A stretch of 64,000 bases of DNA from Pantoea alfalfae (GCF_019880205.1 NZ_CP082292.1:2294001-2358000); one strand, 5' to 3'. Counted from the first letter of the stretch, positions 21,315 through 31,400 are shown. The notes: generated by a model not told the origin, from the letters alone. Made by a program: numbers and translations.

Positions 21315-22250
21315 TTACGACTTGTAGTTAAAGTCCTGGACGCCTTTGGCGTTTTCCGGAGTAATCAGAATGCCGCGGAACATGACACGCTGTTTCTCCG
21401 GCTTCACGCCTTTCTGAATGAAGTTATCGAGATCGGTCACGCCTTCAGCGGCAATCGCCTGCGCCTGCAGCATCACCGTGGCTTTCAGCGTACCCGCTTT
21501 GACCGCATCGCGTTCGTCGTTGCTGCCATCAATCCCCACCACGATGACATCGTTGCGACCGGCTGCCTTGAGCGCCGCAATGGCACCCAGCGCGACCGGA
21601 CCGTTACCACAGATCACGCCTTTCACATCCGGGTGCGCCTGCAGGATGCTGTCCATAATGCGCTTGCCATCGATCAGGGTGCCTTTGGCATCCTGACGCG
21701 CCACGCTCTGCATATCGGGATACTGATCCAGCACCTGATGGAACGATTTAGAACGGGTCACGCAGTTGTTGTCGGCCAGGTTACAGGCCAGCTCGGCGTA
21801 TTTGCCCTTTTCCCCCATCTTTTCGACAAAGACGTTGGCCACATCTGAACCCGCCTGGAAGTTGTTGTGGGTAATCTGCGCCAGCGCCACGTCATCTACC
21901 GGGATTTCACGGTTGATCAGCACCACCGGAATGCCGGCATCTTTGGCTTTTTTGATCGCCGCTACGCTGGCGGTGGAGTCGGCGTTATCCAGCACGATAC
22001 CCTGCACTTTCTTACCGATAGCGGCATCGATCAGTTCGCTCTGCTTCTTCACATCTTCGCCGTGCGACAGCACCGTGGTTTTGTAGCCCAGCGACTGCGC
22101 TTTGAGGTTGGCCCCTTTGGCTTCGGAGGCGTAGTAAGGATTATCGAGTGAGTTAACCAGAATCATAATGGTGCCTTTTTCGGCGGCAAACGCCGCCTGA
22201 GAAACCAGACAGGCAGCCACGGCAGTACACAGCAGGGTACGGTTTTTCAT
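21315..22250 (-). CDS. periplasmic sugar/polyol-binding protein (RbsB type)
   Basis: 311 residues. Signal peptide MKNRTLLCTAVAACLVSQAAFA, then a peripla_BP_4 fold: LVNSLDNPYYASEAKGANLKAQSLGY, IDAAIGKKVQGIVLDNADSTASVAAIKKAKDAGIPVVLINREI and VICGNGPVALGAIAALKAAGRNDVIVVGIDGSNDE. These are the classic ribose-binding blocks, but the ligand residues differ enough that I would not call ribose. The dehydrogenases and DUF2291 partner point to a polyol (tetritol or pentitol). The ATG at 22250 is chosen because the frame upstream of it encodes no signal peptide. Confidence 0.9.
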   Translation of the reverse strand: MKNRTLLCTAVAACLVSQAAFAAEKGTIMILVNSLDNPYYASEAKGANLKAQSLGYKTTVLSHGEDVKKQSELIDAAIGKKVQGIVLDNADSTASVAAIKKAKDAGIPVVLINREIPVDDVALAQITHNNFQAGSDVANVFVEKMGEKGKYAELACNLADNNCVTRSKSFHQVLDQYPDMQSVARQDAKGTLIDGKRIMDSILQAHPDVKGVICGNGPVALGAIAALKAAGRNDVIVVGIDGSNDERDAVKAGTLKATVMLQAQAIAAEGVTDLDNFIQKGVKPEKQRVMFRGILITPENAKGVQDFNYKS

Positions 22251-22305
22251 GATGTTCTCTCTTATCGTTATGGCAGGGTATGAAGTCCCGGGTGTTGGGT
22301 TGGCC

Positions 22306-23103
22306 TTACCAGATGGTGAAGCCACCATCGATCATCAAATCTGCGCCGGTAATCATGTCGCTGCCGTTGCTGGCAAAGAACAGCACGGCGGCGGCGATCT
22401 CATCGGTATAGGCAAAGCGACCCAGCGGAATCAGCTTTTTCATCTGCTCGCCTTTCTCGCCGCGCCAGGCTTTCTCGCCCATCGGCGTGAGCACCACGGT
22501 GGGCGACAGGGTATTCACGTTGATGCGATGCGGAGCAAACTCTTTGGCCATCACTTTAGTCATGCCCAGCAGACCCGCTTTGGCGGAGGTGTAGGCGACA
22601 TGATTGTCGATCGCGATGGACGCCGCCTGGGAGGCGATGTTAATAATCTTGCCGCCCGCACCGGCACGAATCATCAGCCGTGCGGCCGCCTGCGAGCAGA
22701 GGAAAGGGCCGGTAAGATTCACCGCGATCTGCTTCTGCCACTCAGCAAAATCAGTCTCAATCACCGGCTGCAGCATCACGTAGCCTGCGCAGTTGACCAT
22801 AATATCGATGCGGCCATAGTGGGAAACCACCGCGTCAAACGCCTTTTCCACCGACGCGGGATCGGTGACGTCACAGCAGACAAACTGTACCCGATCGGCC
22901 GCGAAGTCCGCCTGCAGACTGGCAACTTTCTCCGCTTCAAACGGCGGATAGAGCAGTGCCAGATGCGCGCCCTTCTCCAGCAGCATGCCATTGGTTGCCA
23001 TGGCGATGCCGCCCAGCCCGCCGGTCACCACCGCCACCTTACCGGCCAGATTCATTGCAGTATCCACGCCGTAGCGCAGGTTTACGTCATATTCACCACT
23101 CAT
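22306..23103 (-). CDS. short-chain dehydrogenase/reductase, D-threitol/polyol dehydrogenase-like
   Basis: 265 residues, first gene of the operon. Cofactor motif TGGLGGIA (the last Gly of the usual TGxxxGIG is Ala), NCAG, catalytic Ser in NIASQAAS, and Tyr/Lys in YTSAK. The N-terminal extension (SGEYDVNLRYGVDTAMNLAGKVAVV) resembles polyol dehydrogenases of the GolD/D-threitol type. A second SDR at the other end of the operon suggests two successive oxidations. No sugar kinase is encoded in the operon. Ribosome site GGGGAAG. The substrate is unproven. Confidence 0.85.
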   Translation of the reverse strand: MSGEYDVNLRYGVDTAMNLAGKVAVVTGGLGGIAMATNGMLLEKGAHLALLYPPFEAEKVASLQADFAADRVQFVCCDVTDPASVEKAFDAVVSHYGRIDIMVNCAGYVMLQPVIETDFAEWQKQIAVNLTGPFLCSQAAARLMIRAGAGGKIINIASQAASIAIDNHVAYTSAKAGLLGMTKVMAKEFAPHRINVNTLSPTVVLTPMGEKAWRGEKGEQMKKLIPLGRFAYTDEIAAAVLFFASNGSDMITGADLMIDGGFTIW

Positions 23104-23146
23104 CCCACTCTTCCCCTGATTTTTGCTGATGCCGTTGACTCAATCA

Positions 23147-23362
23147 TTTTCGAACAAAAATATAAGCTATCGAAAAGAAATGATATGTGGAGCAGATCAA
23201 ATTTCGACCATCTGCTGTACAAAGCGGCTTATCTGATTGAAAAGACGTGATCTGGGTTCCAGTCCCGAAATAAAGCTGCTCTGCGGCAATCGGGAAAGCC
23301 TGGGAGATTCAATAACCTGCTGATTATTTATTTTCGTTCGAAAATCACAGACCTGTCAGGTC
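23147..23362. promoter_or_regulatory. operator-like repeats between the polyol operon and its regulator
   Basis: The 350-base divergent gap (23104-23453) carries recurrent TTTTCG/CGAAAA half-sites: TTTTCGA (23147-23153) facing TCGAAAA (23170-23176), and the tight palindrome TTTTCG-tt-CGAAAA (23331-23344). Next to the last is a perfect 13-base palindrome GACCTGTCAGGTC (23350-23362). These are natural candidates for the DeoR-type regulator's operators; which palindrome it binds is unknown. Confidence 0.5.
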
Positions 23363-23453
23363 ATCTCGCATTCATAAAAATGGCGCGTTAAACTCAGCCA
23401 CAGAGACCTTGTCCGCCCAAGCCATCAGGTTACTGAAAAAGGGAGCATTTCGA

Positions 23454-24266
23454 TTGAAAAGCAAAAGTGAGCAGTTCGCTGACATGCAGCAACGCCGCGA
23501 GAAAATTCTGGAGATGATCCGTGAGGATGGTACGGTCACGGTCAAAGCGCTGACCGAGACCTTTGGACTGACTGAAGCCACATTACGCAGCGACCTGCGC
23601 ATGCTGCAAAAACAGGGGTTTGTGCAGCGCTACCACGGTGGCGCAACGCTGATGACGGGCAAGCAGAATACCGGCGCGATGCTGCTGGAGCGGCAGACCC
23701 ATCTGGAAGAGAAAGAGGCGATTGGCCGACTGGCGGCGCAGCATATCGAAAATGGCGACACGGTGATTTTCGATTCCGGCACCACCACCACGGCGATTAC
23801 CGACGCCATCAGCCACATCCGCCGTTTGTCCGTGGTGACCACGGCAGTCAATATCGCCCTGAAACTGGGCGGCGAGCCGGGGATCAATATCCTGCTGACC
23901 GGCGGCACCTTTAAGTTTCCGACGCTCTCCACCTCGGGCGAGAAAGCGGCCAGCTTTTTCGAAAATGTGCTGGCCGAAAAACTCTTTCTGGCCACCGCCT
24001 GCATCTCACCGCGTCTGGGCCTGAGCTTCCCCAGCGAAACGGACATCAAGGTAAAACTGGCGATGATCAAATCTGCCAGCACGGTTTACGTGGTGGCAGA
24101 CTCCAGCAAAATCGACAAGGTGTCCATGTTCGCGCTGCCCTGTGACTGGAGCAACATCCACTACCTGATTACCGACAGCGGCATCAGCGCCGCGCAGGTC
24201 AAAGCGTTTGAGGCCCTGGGCGTGAAAGTGCTGGTGGCTCCGCTGCCGCTGAAGCGGGCGATGTAA
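23454..24266 (+). CDS. DeoR/GlpR-family transcriptional regulator
   Basis: 270 residues from a TTG at 23454, preceded by GGGAG eight bases upstream; the first ATG (23484) has no ribosome site. N-terminal helix-turn-helix QQRREKILEMIREDGTVTVKALTETFGLTEATLRSDLRMLQKQGFVQRYHGGA is textbook DeoR. The C-terminal sugar-phosphate sensor domain has DSGTTTTAI, LLTGGTF, and SSKIDKVSMFAL. It is divergent from the polyol operon and is probably its repressor, responding to a phosphorylated intermediate. Its 3' side runs straight into the tandem repeat array. Confidence 0.92.
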   Translation: MKSKSEQFADMQQRREKILEMIREDGTVTVKALTETFGLTEATLRSDLRMLQKQGFVQRYHGGATLMTGKQNTGAMLLERQTHLEEKEAIGRLAAQHIENGDTVIFDSGTTTTAITDAISHIRRLSVVTTAVNIALKLGGEPGINILLTGGTFKFPTLSTSGEKAASFFENVLAEKLFLATACISPRLGLSFPSETDIKVKLAMIKSASTVYVVADSSKIDKVSMFALPCDWSNIHYLITDSGISAAQVKAFEALGVKVLVAPLPLKRAM

Positions 24267-24360
24267 TTGAACTTCCGTACCGAAGTGCCGTGAGTGATTC
24301 CAGAGCACGGAGAAACGAGAATTTCAGGCGCAGGAAAGCGCGGGCATGCCTGCAAACCAT

Positions 24361-25002
24361 CAAAACCTCCACACTCATGCCAACCGTGCAGGAATGGCCT
24401 GCCTGAAAAAGCAAAGTGTGCGAGCCAGGGATGGCGAGCCCAGTCCGCAGGGAGGCGAAATTCCTTTGCGATCAGGCCGGTTTTTCCTGCACGACGCACC
24501 GTACTTCCACTCCATTGCAACAAATCTGCAAAACCCCTCACCCATGCCAGCCGTGCAGGAATGGCCTGCCTGAAAAGCAAAGTATGCGAGCCAGGGATGG
24601 CGAGCCCAGTCCGCAGGGATGCGGGATTCCTTTGCGATCAGGCAGGTTTTTCCTGCACGACGCACCGTATTTGCACTCCATTGCAACAAATCTGCAAAAC
24701 CCCTCACCCATGCCAGCCGTGCAGGAATGGCCTGCCTGAAAAGCAAAGTATGCGAGCCAGGGATGGCGAGCCCAGTCCGCAGGGATGCGGGATTCCTTTG
24801 CGATCAGGCAGGTTTTTCCTGCACGACGCACCGTATTTGCACTCCATTGCAACAAATCTACAAAATCCCTCACCCATGCCAGCCGTGCAGGAATGGCCTG
24901 CCTGAAAAGCAAAGTGTGCGAGCCAGGGATGGCGAGCCCAGTCCGCAGGGATGCGGGATTCCTTTGCGATCAGGCAGGTTTTCCCTGCACGACGCACCCT
25001 AC
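24361..25002. repeat. 166-bp tandem repeat array with GGA-loop hairpins
   Basis: Nearly four head-to-tail copies with an exact 166-base period (anchor GAGCCAGGGATGG at 24422, 24588, 24754 and 24920). Copies 2-4 differ by only a few bases; the first is more diverged. Each unit holds two small hairpins with the same loop, GCC-AGGGAT-GGC and CCGC-AGGGAT-GCGG, both containing CAGGGATG. It also holds a 22-base arm CGTGCAGGAA...CCTGCCTGA whose imperfect inverse, TCAGGCAGGTTTTTCCTGCACG, lies 60-odd bases on. Because 166 is not a multiple of 3, all frames stay open across copies and no protein is credible. The right end overlaps the 3' end of the SUMT gene. Confidence 0.92.
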
Positions 25003-25830
25003 TTCCTGCCCATCGCACCGGCTCACCGTCACATCATCCCGCACCTGCAAATCCGCCCGATAGAACCGCACGACCTCACCCACCACCAGCAGCGATGGCG
25101 AAACCGGCTTTTCCTGCGCCACCGTCTCCGCCAGCCCTCCCAGCGTGGTAATCAACACCCGCTGATCCGGCCGGGTGCCGTTCTCTATAATCGCCACCGG
25201 CGTCGCCGTATCCCGTCCCTGTGCCTGCAGCTGCGCACTGATCGACGCACTCCAGCTTAGCCCCATATAGAACACCAGCGTCTGATTCACCGCCGCCAGT
25301 GCGGCTGCATCCAGCTGCGGCTCGCCACGCCGGCCATGCCCGGTAATCAACCGCAGCGACTGCGCACAATCCCGATGCGTCAACGGAATCCCGCTGGCGG
25401 CCGCACAGCCCACCGCCGCCGTAATTCCCGGCACTACCTCACAGCGGATCCCGGCCTGTTGCAGACTCACCATCTCCTCGCCACCGCGCCCAAAAATAAA
25501 GGGATCGCCCCCTTTCAGCCGGATCACATTGCGCCCGCTGCGCGCCAGATCCCCCAGCAACTGATTAATCTGCGCCTGCTTCAGCCCGTGCTGACCCGGC
25601 TGCTTACCCACGTCAATGCTTAACGCGCTCTCCGGCACCTCCGCCATCACCGCTTCACTCACCAGCCGGTCATACACCACTACTTCAGCCCGCTGCAGCA
25701 ACCGCAACGCCTTTACTGTCAGCAACTCCACATCGCCAGGGCCTGCGCCCACCAGCCACACCGCACCCTGCGGCTTTGCCACACCGACCGGGGCCAGTAA
25801 CTTATCCAGAGAATTAATTGCTCGCGTCAT
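24970..25830 (-). CDS. cobA: uroporphyrinogen-III C-methyltransferase (SUMT)
   Basis: 286 residues. SAM-dependent methylation of uroporphyrinogen III to precorrin-2, precursor of the siroheme needed by nitrite reductase. Motifs: VGAGPGD, VVYDRLVS, RLKGGDPFIFGRGGEE, VPGITAA, PLTHRD and FYMGL. Only the methylase domain is present, unlike three-function CysG. The ATG at 25830 is the second of two adjacent ATGs after GGAGGA; the first (25833) overlaps the nitrate reductase stop. The last ten or so codons (VGCVVQGKPA) are encoded within the partial last copy of the 166-bp repeat. Confidence 0.93.
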   Translation of the reverse strand: MTRAINSLDKLLAPVGVAKPQGAVWLVGAGPGDVELLTVKALRLLQRAEVVVYDRLVSEAVMAEVPESALSIDVGKQPGQHGLKQAQINQLLGDLARSGRNVIRLKGGDPFIFGRGGEEMVSLQQAGIRCEVVPGITAAVGCAAASGIPLTHRDCAQSLRLITGHGRRGEPQLDAAALAAVNQTLVFYMGLSWSASISAQLQAQGRDTATPVAIIENGTRPDQRVLITTLGGLAETVAQEKPVSPSLLVVGEVVRFYRADLQVRDDVTVSRCDGQEVGCVVQGKPA

Positions 25831-28448
25831 CATTCCTCCACAACCACATCGGACAGCAAAAGCTGCTTCAGCTCCGGAATACAGGAGCCACACTGCGTGC
25901 CGCACTTCAGCTTCCGGCCAAGCGCCTGAGTGGTACGACATCCCTCCGCCACCGCCTGCAAAATCGTCTGTTCGCCTACCCCCATACAGCTACAGATAAT
26001 CCGGCCTGCCGCGCTGCCCTGCATCGCCTGACCCGCCAGCACGCTGTGCCGCCCGGCAGCATCCTGCGGCGCATCCGCAAAGGCCGCCGCGACAAATGCG
26101 CTATCCAGCGATGGCAACGCGCTACCGGCATAAAACGCCAGCTGCAACTCACCGTCGCGCCATGCCAGCAACCGGTAATCACAACCGCTGCCGGAGGCGA
26201 CCTGCAGGTCATAACCTGACAAATCAACCTGTCCGGCCAGCCACGCCTGCGGCACTCCCTCGCCCGCGACCGCATAGCGCTGCGCCGCCGGATAGGGCGT
26301 ACGCGACCAGTAGCGCAAGCCTGCGGGCTGCGTCATTCCACGCTGCCACAGCCAGCCCTGCCAGCTCACCGTCAGCGGCAGAATCCGCACCGGCGTCTGC
26401 TTCAGCGCGGGTTGCCCTGAAAACGGACAGGCGCGGGCGGCGACCAGCATATCGACGTGACTCTGCTGGCTGAACTGCCGGTTCCAGTGCATCGGCACAA
26501 ACAGCTCGCCGCGCCGCATCCCGCTATCACCCCGTACCCGTACAGTGATCCAGCCCTGTACTGACTGCACCCGCGCCAGCCCACCCGCCGTCACGCCATA
26601 CTGCACGGCATCAGCGGGATGCAGCGCCACAAACGGCTCATCACAATGCTGCATCAGACGCGGCACCAGCCCGGTGCGCGTCATGGTATGCCATTGATCG
26701 CGCACCCGACCGCTGTTCATCAATAGCGGATAAGCCGCATCACGCGGGGTTAAGGCAGGCGTAGCCGGGACACGCAGCCGGGCTTTCCCGTCCTCGTGGA
26801 AAAAGCGGCGATCGCCAAACAACCGCGCACAGCCCTGCGGATGAGCAGCATTAACCGGCCACTGAACCGGACGCAGCGCATCCCATGCAGCCTGGCTCAA
26901 CGGCGCCAGCCCGCTGATATCAAACGCCCGCTGACCGTCGTTCTCAAACCCCGACAGCGCCGCATGTTCGCAGAAAATCTCCGACGGATGCTGCCAGTTA
27001 AAGCCCTCTCGGAACCCTAGTCGCTGCGCCACCTGCGCCAGCAGCCACCAGTCAGGCCGGGCATCCCCCGGCGCGGCGGCAAAGGCGCGCTGACGCGAAA
27101 TACGCCGCTCTGAGTTCGTCACGGTGCCGTTCTTCTCGCCCCAGCCCTGGGCGGGCAGCAGAATATCGGCAAAGGCGCTGGTGTCGGTCTGCGCCATCAC
27201 ATCCGAGACAATGACCAGCGGACACGCCGCCAGCGCCTGCGCCACGCGGTTGCCTTCCGGCATTGACACCGCCGGATTGGTGCCCATAATCCACACTGCT
27301 TTCACCTCACCTTCCGCAATTGCCCTGAAGAGATCCAGCGCGGTCAGTCCCGGCTGGCGGGCCATCGACGGGCTGCGCCAGAAACGCTGCACCCGATCGC
27401 AGTCCGCTTCCGTAAAACTCATGTGCGCCGCCAGCTGATTCGCCAGGCCACCCACTTCGCGTCCGCCCATCGCATTTGGCTGTCCGGTCAGCGAAAAAGG
27501 CCCGCAGCCCGCACGGCCTATTTTGCCCGTCAGCAGATGCAGGTTAAGAATCGCCTGGTTATTGTCGCTGCCGGTGGCGGACTGATTAATCCCCATGCAC
27601 CACAGCGTCAGCATCCGATCGTGCTGGCTGACCAGCCGGAAAAAGTGCGTCACCTGCTGTTCCGTTAAATCACAGGTCTCTGCAACCCGCGCGACATCCC
27701 ACTGCGCGGCGGCCACCAGGGTTTCACCCACGCCATTCAGATGCGGCAACATGCTGGCATCCAGGCCATCGTGCTGCGCCAGCCAGTGCAGCAGACCGGA
27801 AAGCAGCGCCGCATCACTGCCAGGGCGCAGCGGCAGATGCAGATCGGCCTGGTCACAACTGGCCGTGCGGCGCGGATCAATCACCACAATGCGCATCGCC
27901 GGTCGCTGCTGCTTCGCCTGCATCAGCCGCTGCCAGACCACCGGATGCGCCCAGGCGGCATTGGACCCTACCAGCAGTACCAGATCCGCCTGTTCCAGAT
28001 CGTCGTAACAGCAGGGCACCGCATCCGCCCCCAGCGCCCGCTTATAGCCGACCACCGCCGACGCCATGCAGAGCCGGGAATTCGTATCGATGTTGGCGGC
28101 ACCGATATAGCCCTTCATCAGCTTGTTGGCGACGTAGTAATCCTCGGTGAGCAGCTGCCCGGAGCCATAAAACGCCACTGCCTGCGGACCATATTGATCG
28201 ATTACCGCGCGCAATCCTGCCGCCGCCGCATCCAGCGCCGCATCAAGGCTGACCGGCTGGCCGTTAACCTGAGCGGTAAGAAGACGCCCCTGTGGCGTCA
28301 GCGTCTCGCCCAGCGCCGCGCCCTTAACGCACAACCGGCCTGCGTTAGCGGGATGATGCGCATCGCCGATCACCGTTGCCTGATGATTACCCTGCGGCGT
28401 GACGCAGACGCCACAGCCGACGCCGCAATAGGGACAGGTGCTGTTCAT
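25830..28448 (-). CDS. nasA: assimilatory nitrate reductase, molybdopterin catalytic subunit
   Basis: 872 residues, close to Klebsiella NasA (866). N-terminal [4Fe-4S] ligands in CPYCGVGCGV with a downstream Cys in RLCVKG; bis-MGD molybdopterin oxidoreductase body with NSRLCMAS, GINQS, GRAGCGPFSLTGQPNAMGGREVGG and GTNPAVSMPE. The C-terminal 60 residues are a BFD-like [2Fe-2S] domain (CSCMGVGEQTI...CGTQCGSCIPELKQLL). Cytoplasmic; no Tat signal. Reduces nitrate to nitrite. The start overlaps the stop of the upstream nitrite reductase fusion (28445-28448), so they are coupled. Confidence 0.96.
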   Translation of the reverse strand: MNSTCPYCGVGCGVCVTPQGNHQATVIGDAHHPANAGRLCVKGAALGETLTPQGRLLTAQVNGQPVSLDAALDAAAAGLRAVIDQYGPQAVAFYGSGQLLTEDYYVANKLMKGYIGAANIDTNSRLCMASAVVGYKRALGADAVPCCYDDLEQADLVLLVGSNAAWAHPVVWQRLMQAKQQRPAMRIVVIDPRRTASCDQADLHLPLRPGSDAALLSGLLHWLAQHDGLDASMLPHLNGVGETLVAAAQWDVARVAETCDLTEQQVTHFFRLVSQHDRMLTLWCMGINQSATGSDNNQAILNLHLLTGKIGRAGCGPFSLTGQPNAMGGREVGGLANQLAAHMSFTEADCDRVQRFWRSPSMARQPGLTALDLFRAIAEGEVKAVWIMGTNPAVSMPEGNRVAQALAACPLVIVSDVMAQTDTSAFADILLPAQGWGEKNGTVTNSERRISRQRAFAAAPGDARPDWWLLAQVAQRLGFREGFNWQHPSEIFCEHAALSGFENDGQRAFDISGLAPLSQAAWDALRPVQWPVNAAHPQGCARLFGDRRFFHEDGKARLRVPATPALTPRDAAYPLLMNSGRVRDQWHTMTRTGLVPRLMQHCDEPFVALHPADAVQYGVTAGGLARVQSVQGWITVRVRGDSGMRRGELFVPMHWNRQFSQQSHVDMLVAARACPFSGQPALKQTPVRILPLTVSWQGWLWQRGMTQPAGLRYWSRTPYPAAQRYAVAGEGVPQAWLAGQVDLSGYDLQVASGSGCDYRLLAWRDGELQLAFYAGSALPSLDSAFVAAAFADAPQDAAGRHSVLAGQAMQGSAAGRIICSCMGVGEQTILQAVAEGCRTTQALGRKLKCGTQCGSCIPELKQLLLSDVVVEE

Positions 28449-31400
28449 GATGCCTGCGCCAGCCGATTTTGCGGACGGTTTGCCAGCCAGATCTGCCCCG
28501 CTTCCAGCTTCACCGGCCAGCAGCGCAGCTGATGCTGCGGATTATCCAGACTCTGCCCGTCACGCAGCCGTACCCGCTGCTTGTAGAGCGGAGAGATCAC
28601 CACCGGCTCGCCGCCGACATCGCCCAGAATCCCGCGCGACAGCACGCTGGCGTCGCTGCCGGGTTCACGATCTTCCAGCGCATAGAGCGCATCGCCAAAG
28701 CGGAACAGGGCAACACGCTCGCTGCCGAGTCGCGCCCCGATCCCGGCTTCGGGCGGAATCGCCTCCAGTGCGCAGACTGCGCTCCACGGCTCGGCGGGCA
28801 GCTGTAGCAGCGGACGCGCAGCCACGGATTCAGGCTGACGCTGACCGCGTACCCGGCTGTAGTGCAGGGTTTCATCGGGCTGCTCGCTGTTGATCGTCGG
28901 CGTAAACAACGCACGTCGCGATGGGTCCGCCAGCGTGGTCTGCCACTCGCACTGCCAGGCGTCAACCACCCGCTGCATCTCCTGCTCCAGCGTTGCACCC
29001 AGCCCAAGGCTGTCCTCAATCACCACCTGACGCAGGTAATCGAGACCGCCTTCCAGATTGTCCAGCCAGACGCTGGTGCGTTGCAGACGATCCGCAGTAC
29101 GGATATAGAACATCAGCAGACGATCGACATAGCGCAGCAGCGTGGCATCGTCGAGGTCGCTGGCAAACAGATCGGCGTGCCGCGGCTTCATGCCGCCGTT
29201 GCCGCAGACATAGAGGTTCCAGCCCTTTTCAGTGGCGATCACGCCGATATCTTTACTCTGCGCTTCCGCACACTCGCGAGTACAGCCCGAGACCGCCATC
29301 TTGATTTTATGTGGGGCGCGAAGTCCCTTGTAGCGGTTCTCCAGCGTGATGGCGAAGGCGGTCGAGTCCTGCACGCCGTAGCGGCACCAGGTGGATCCGA
29401 CACAGGATTTCACGGTGCGCAGCGACTTGCCGTAGGCGTGACCGGTTTCAAAACCGGCCTCAAGCAGCGTCTGCCAGATAGCGGGCAGCTGATCGAGCCG
29501 CGCGCCAAACAGGTCGATACGCTGCCCGCCGGTGATTTTGGTGTAAAGGTCATAACGCGCTGCCACTTCACCAATGGCGATCAGCCCCTGTGGCGTAATT
29601 TCACCCGCCGGGACACGCGGCACTACCGAATAGGTGCCATCTTTCTGGATGTTGGCGAAGTAGCGGTCATTCGTATCCTGTAACGGCAGGTGCGCCGGTT
29701 TCAGCAGATAGTCATTCCAGCAGGAGGCAAGAATCGACCCCACCAGCGGCTTGCACACTTCACAGCCCTGACCCTTACCGTGTGAGGCTAGCAGCGCATC
29801 AAATGTTCTGAACTCACCCGCCCGCACCAGGTGATAAAGCTCCTGCCGTGAATAACTGAAGTGGTCGCAGACATCTTTTTTCACCTCGACGCCGAGCGTT
29901 TCCAGCTGAAACTCCATCACCTGTTTCACCAGTGCCACACAACCGCCGCAACCAGTGGCTGCTTTGGTGCAGCTCTTGATGCTACTCATCTCACCGCATC
30001 CGCCTTTCACCGCTGCGCAGATGTCGCCTTTGCTGACGTTGTGACAGGAGCAGACCTGTGCGCTGTCGGGCAATGCCGCGACGCCCGGCGCTTTTGGCGC
30101 ACCGGCCAGCGCAGGCAGGATCAGGCTCTCCGGCGCGGCAGGCAGCGGCAGGTCGTTGAGCATCATCTGCAGCAGCGTGGCGTAATCGCTGCTGTCGCCG
30201 ACCAGTACGCCGCCCAGCAGTCGTGTGCAATCAGCACTGACCACGATTTTTTTGTAAACGCCTTTTGGCCCGTCGGTCCAGTGATAGTGCTGACTGCCCT
30301 GGGTGCGGCCATGGGCATCACCGAACGACGCCACCTCCACGCCCAGCAGTTTCAGCTTAGTGCTCATGTCCGCGCCGCTGAAGGCGGCAGGTTCAGCCGC
30401 CAGATGTCCGGCCAGCACCCGTGCCATCTGATATCCTGGCGCGACAAGGCCAAAAATCTGGCCGTTCCACATCGCGCATTCCCCAATGGCAAACACATCG
30501 TCATCGCTGGTCTGGCAGCGATCGTTAATCTCAATGCCGCCGCGCGGTCCCAGCGTCAGGCCCGCTTCACGCGCCAGCTCATCGCGCGGACGGATACCGG
30601 CGGAGAACAGCACCAGATCGCCGGGTAAACTGCTGCCGTCGGCAAAGCGCAGTACCACGCTGCCATCGGGCTGCTGCTCGATCAGCTCGGTCTGTTTTGA
30701 GGTGTGGACGGTGACGCCCAGCGCGTCGATCTTCTGGCGCAGCATCAGCGCCCCGCCCTCATCAAGCTGCACCGCCATCAGGCGCGGCGCAAACTCCACC
30801 ACGTGCGTTTCAAGCCCGAGCTGCCGCAGCGCATTCGCCGCCTCCAGACCCAGCAGGCCGCCGCCAATGACGATACCGCGCTGGCTATGGCGGGCGCAGG
30901 CGGCAATGGCATCAAGATCGTCCAGCGTGCGGTAGACAAAGCAGCGGTCGCCATCGTGGCCCGGCACCGGCGGGACGAATGCGCGTGAGCCGGTCGCCAG
31001 CACCAGCTTATCCCACGCCAGTTCACTGCCCGCGCTGTCACGCAGGCTGCGCTGCTGGCGATCGATGGCCACAACCGTGCAGCCACTGCGCAGTTCGATA
31101 CCGTGCCGGACAAAGAAGTCCGCGCCGACCAGCGACAGATCGCCGGCCGTTTTGCCATTGAAATAGTCCGACAGATGCACGCGATCGTAGGCCTGCTGAC
31201 GCTCCTCGCCGTAAACCACGACGTGATAGTGCTGATGCAGTTCGCGGGCAACCAGCTGCTCAAGAAAGTGGTGACTGACCATGCCGTGACCAATCACGGC
31301 TAAAACCGGTTTACTCATCTCAGGACTCTCAGCAGCCTGCGGCTGCGGTTCAGGTTGATGGTGATCGAACAGGGTATCGAGCGTGACAGGTTCGGCACGC

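Noticed and set aside
22249-23250. 333-residue plus-strand open frame
   Set aside because: Antisense shadow of the first short-chain dehydrogenase gene and its upstream region; the minus-strand gene has intact motifs.
24361-25002. CRISPR array
   Set aside because: Units are contiguous 166-base copies with no spacers of regular length and no cas genes nearby.
24294-25260. Several long overlapping open frames (90-213 residues) on both strands over the repeat array
   Set aside because: They are produced by the 166-base repeat being open in every frame; the peptides repeat each other with frame offsets, have no ribosome sites and resemble no family.
28445-28850. NirD-like region as a decayed Rieske domain
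   Set aside because: The missing Cys/His ligands are also absent in E. coli NirD, so this is normal for the family, not decay.
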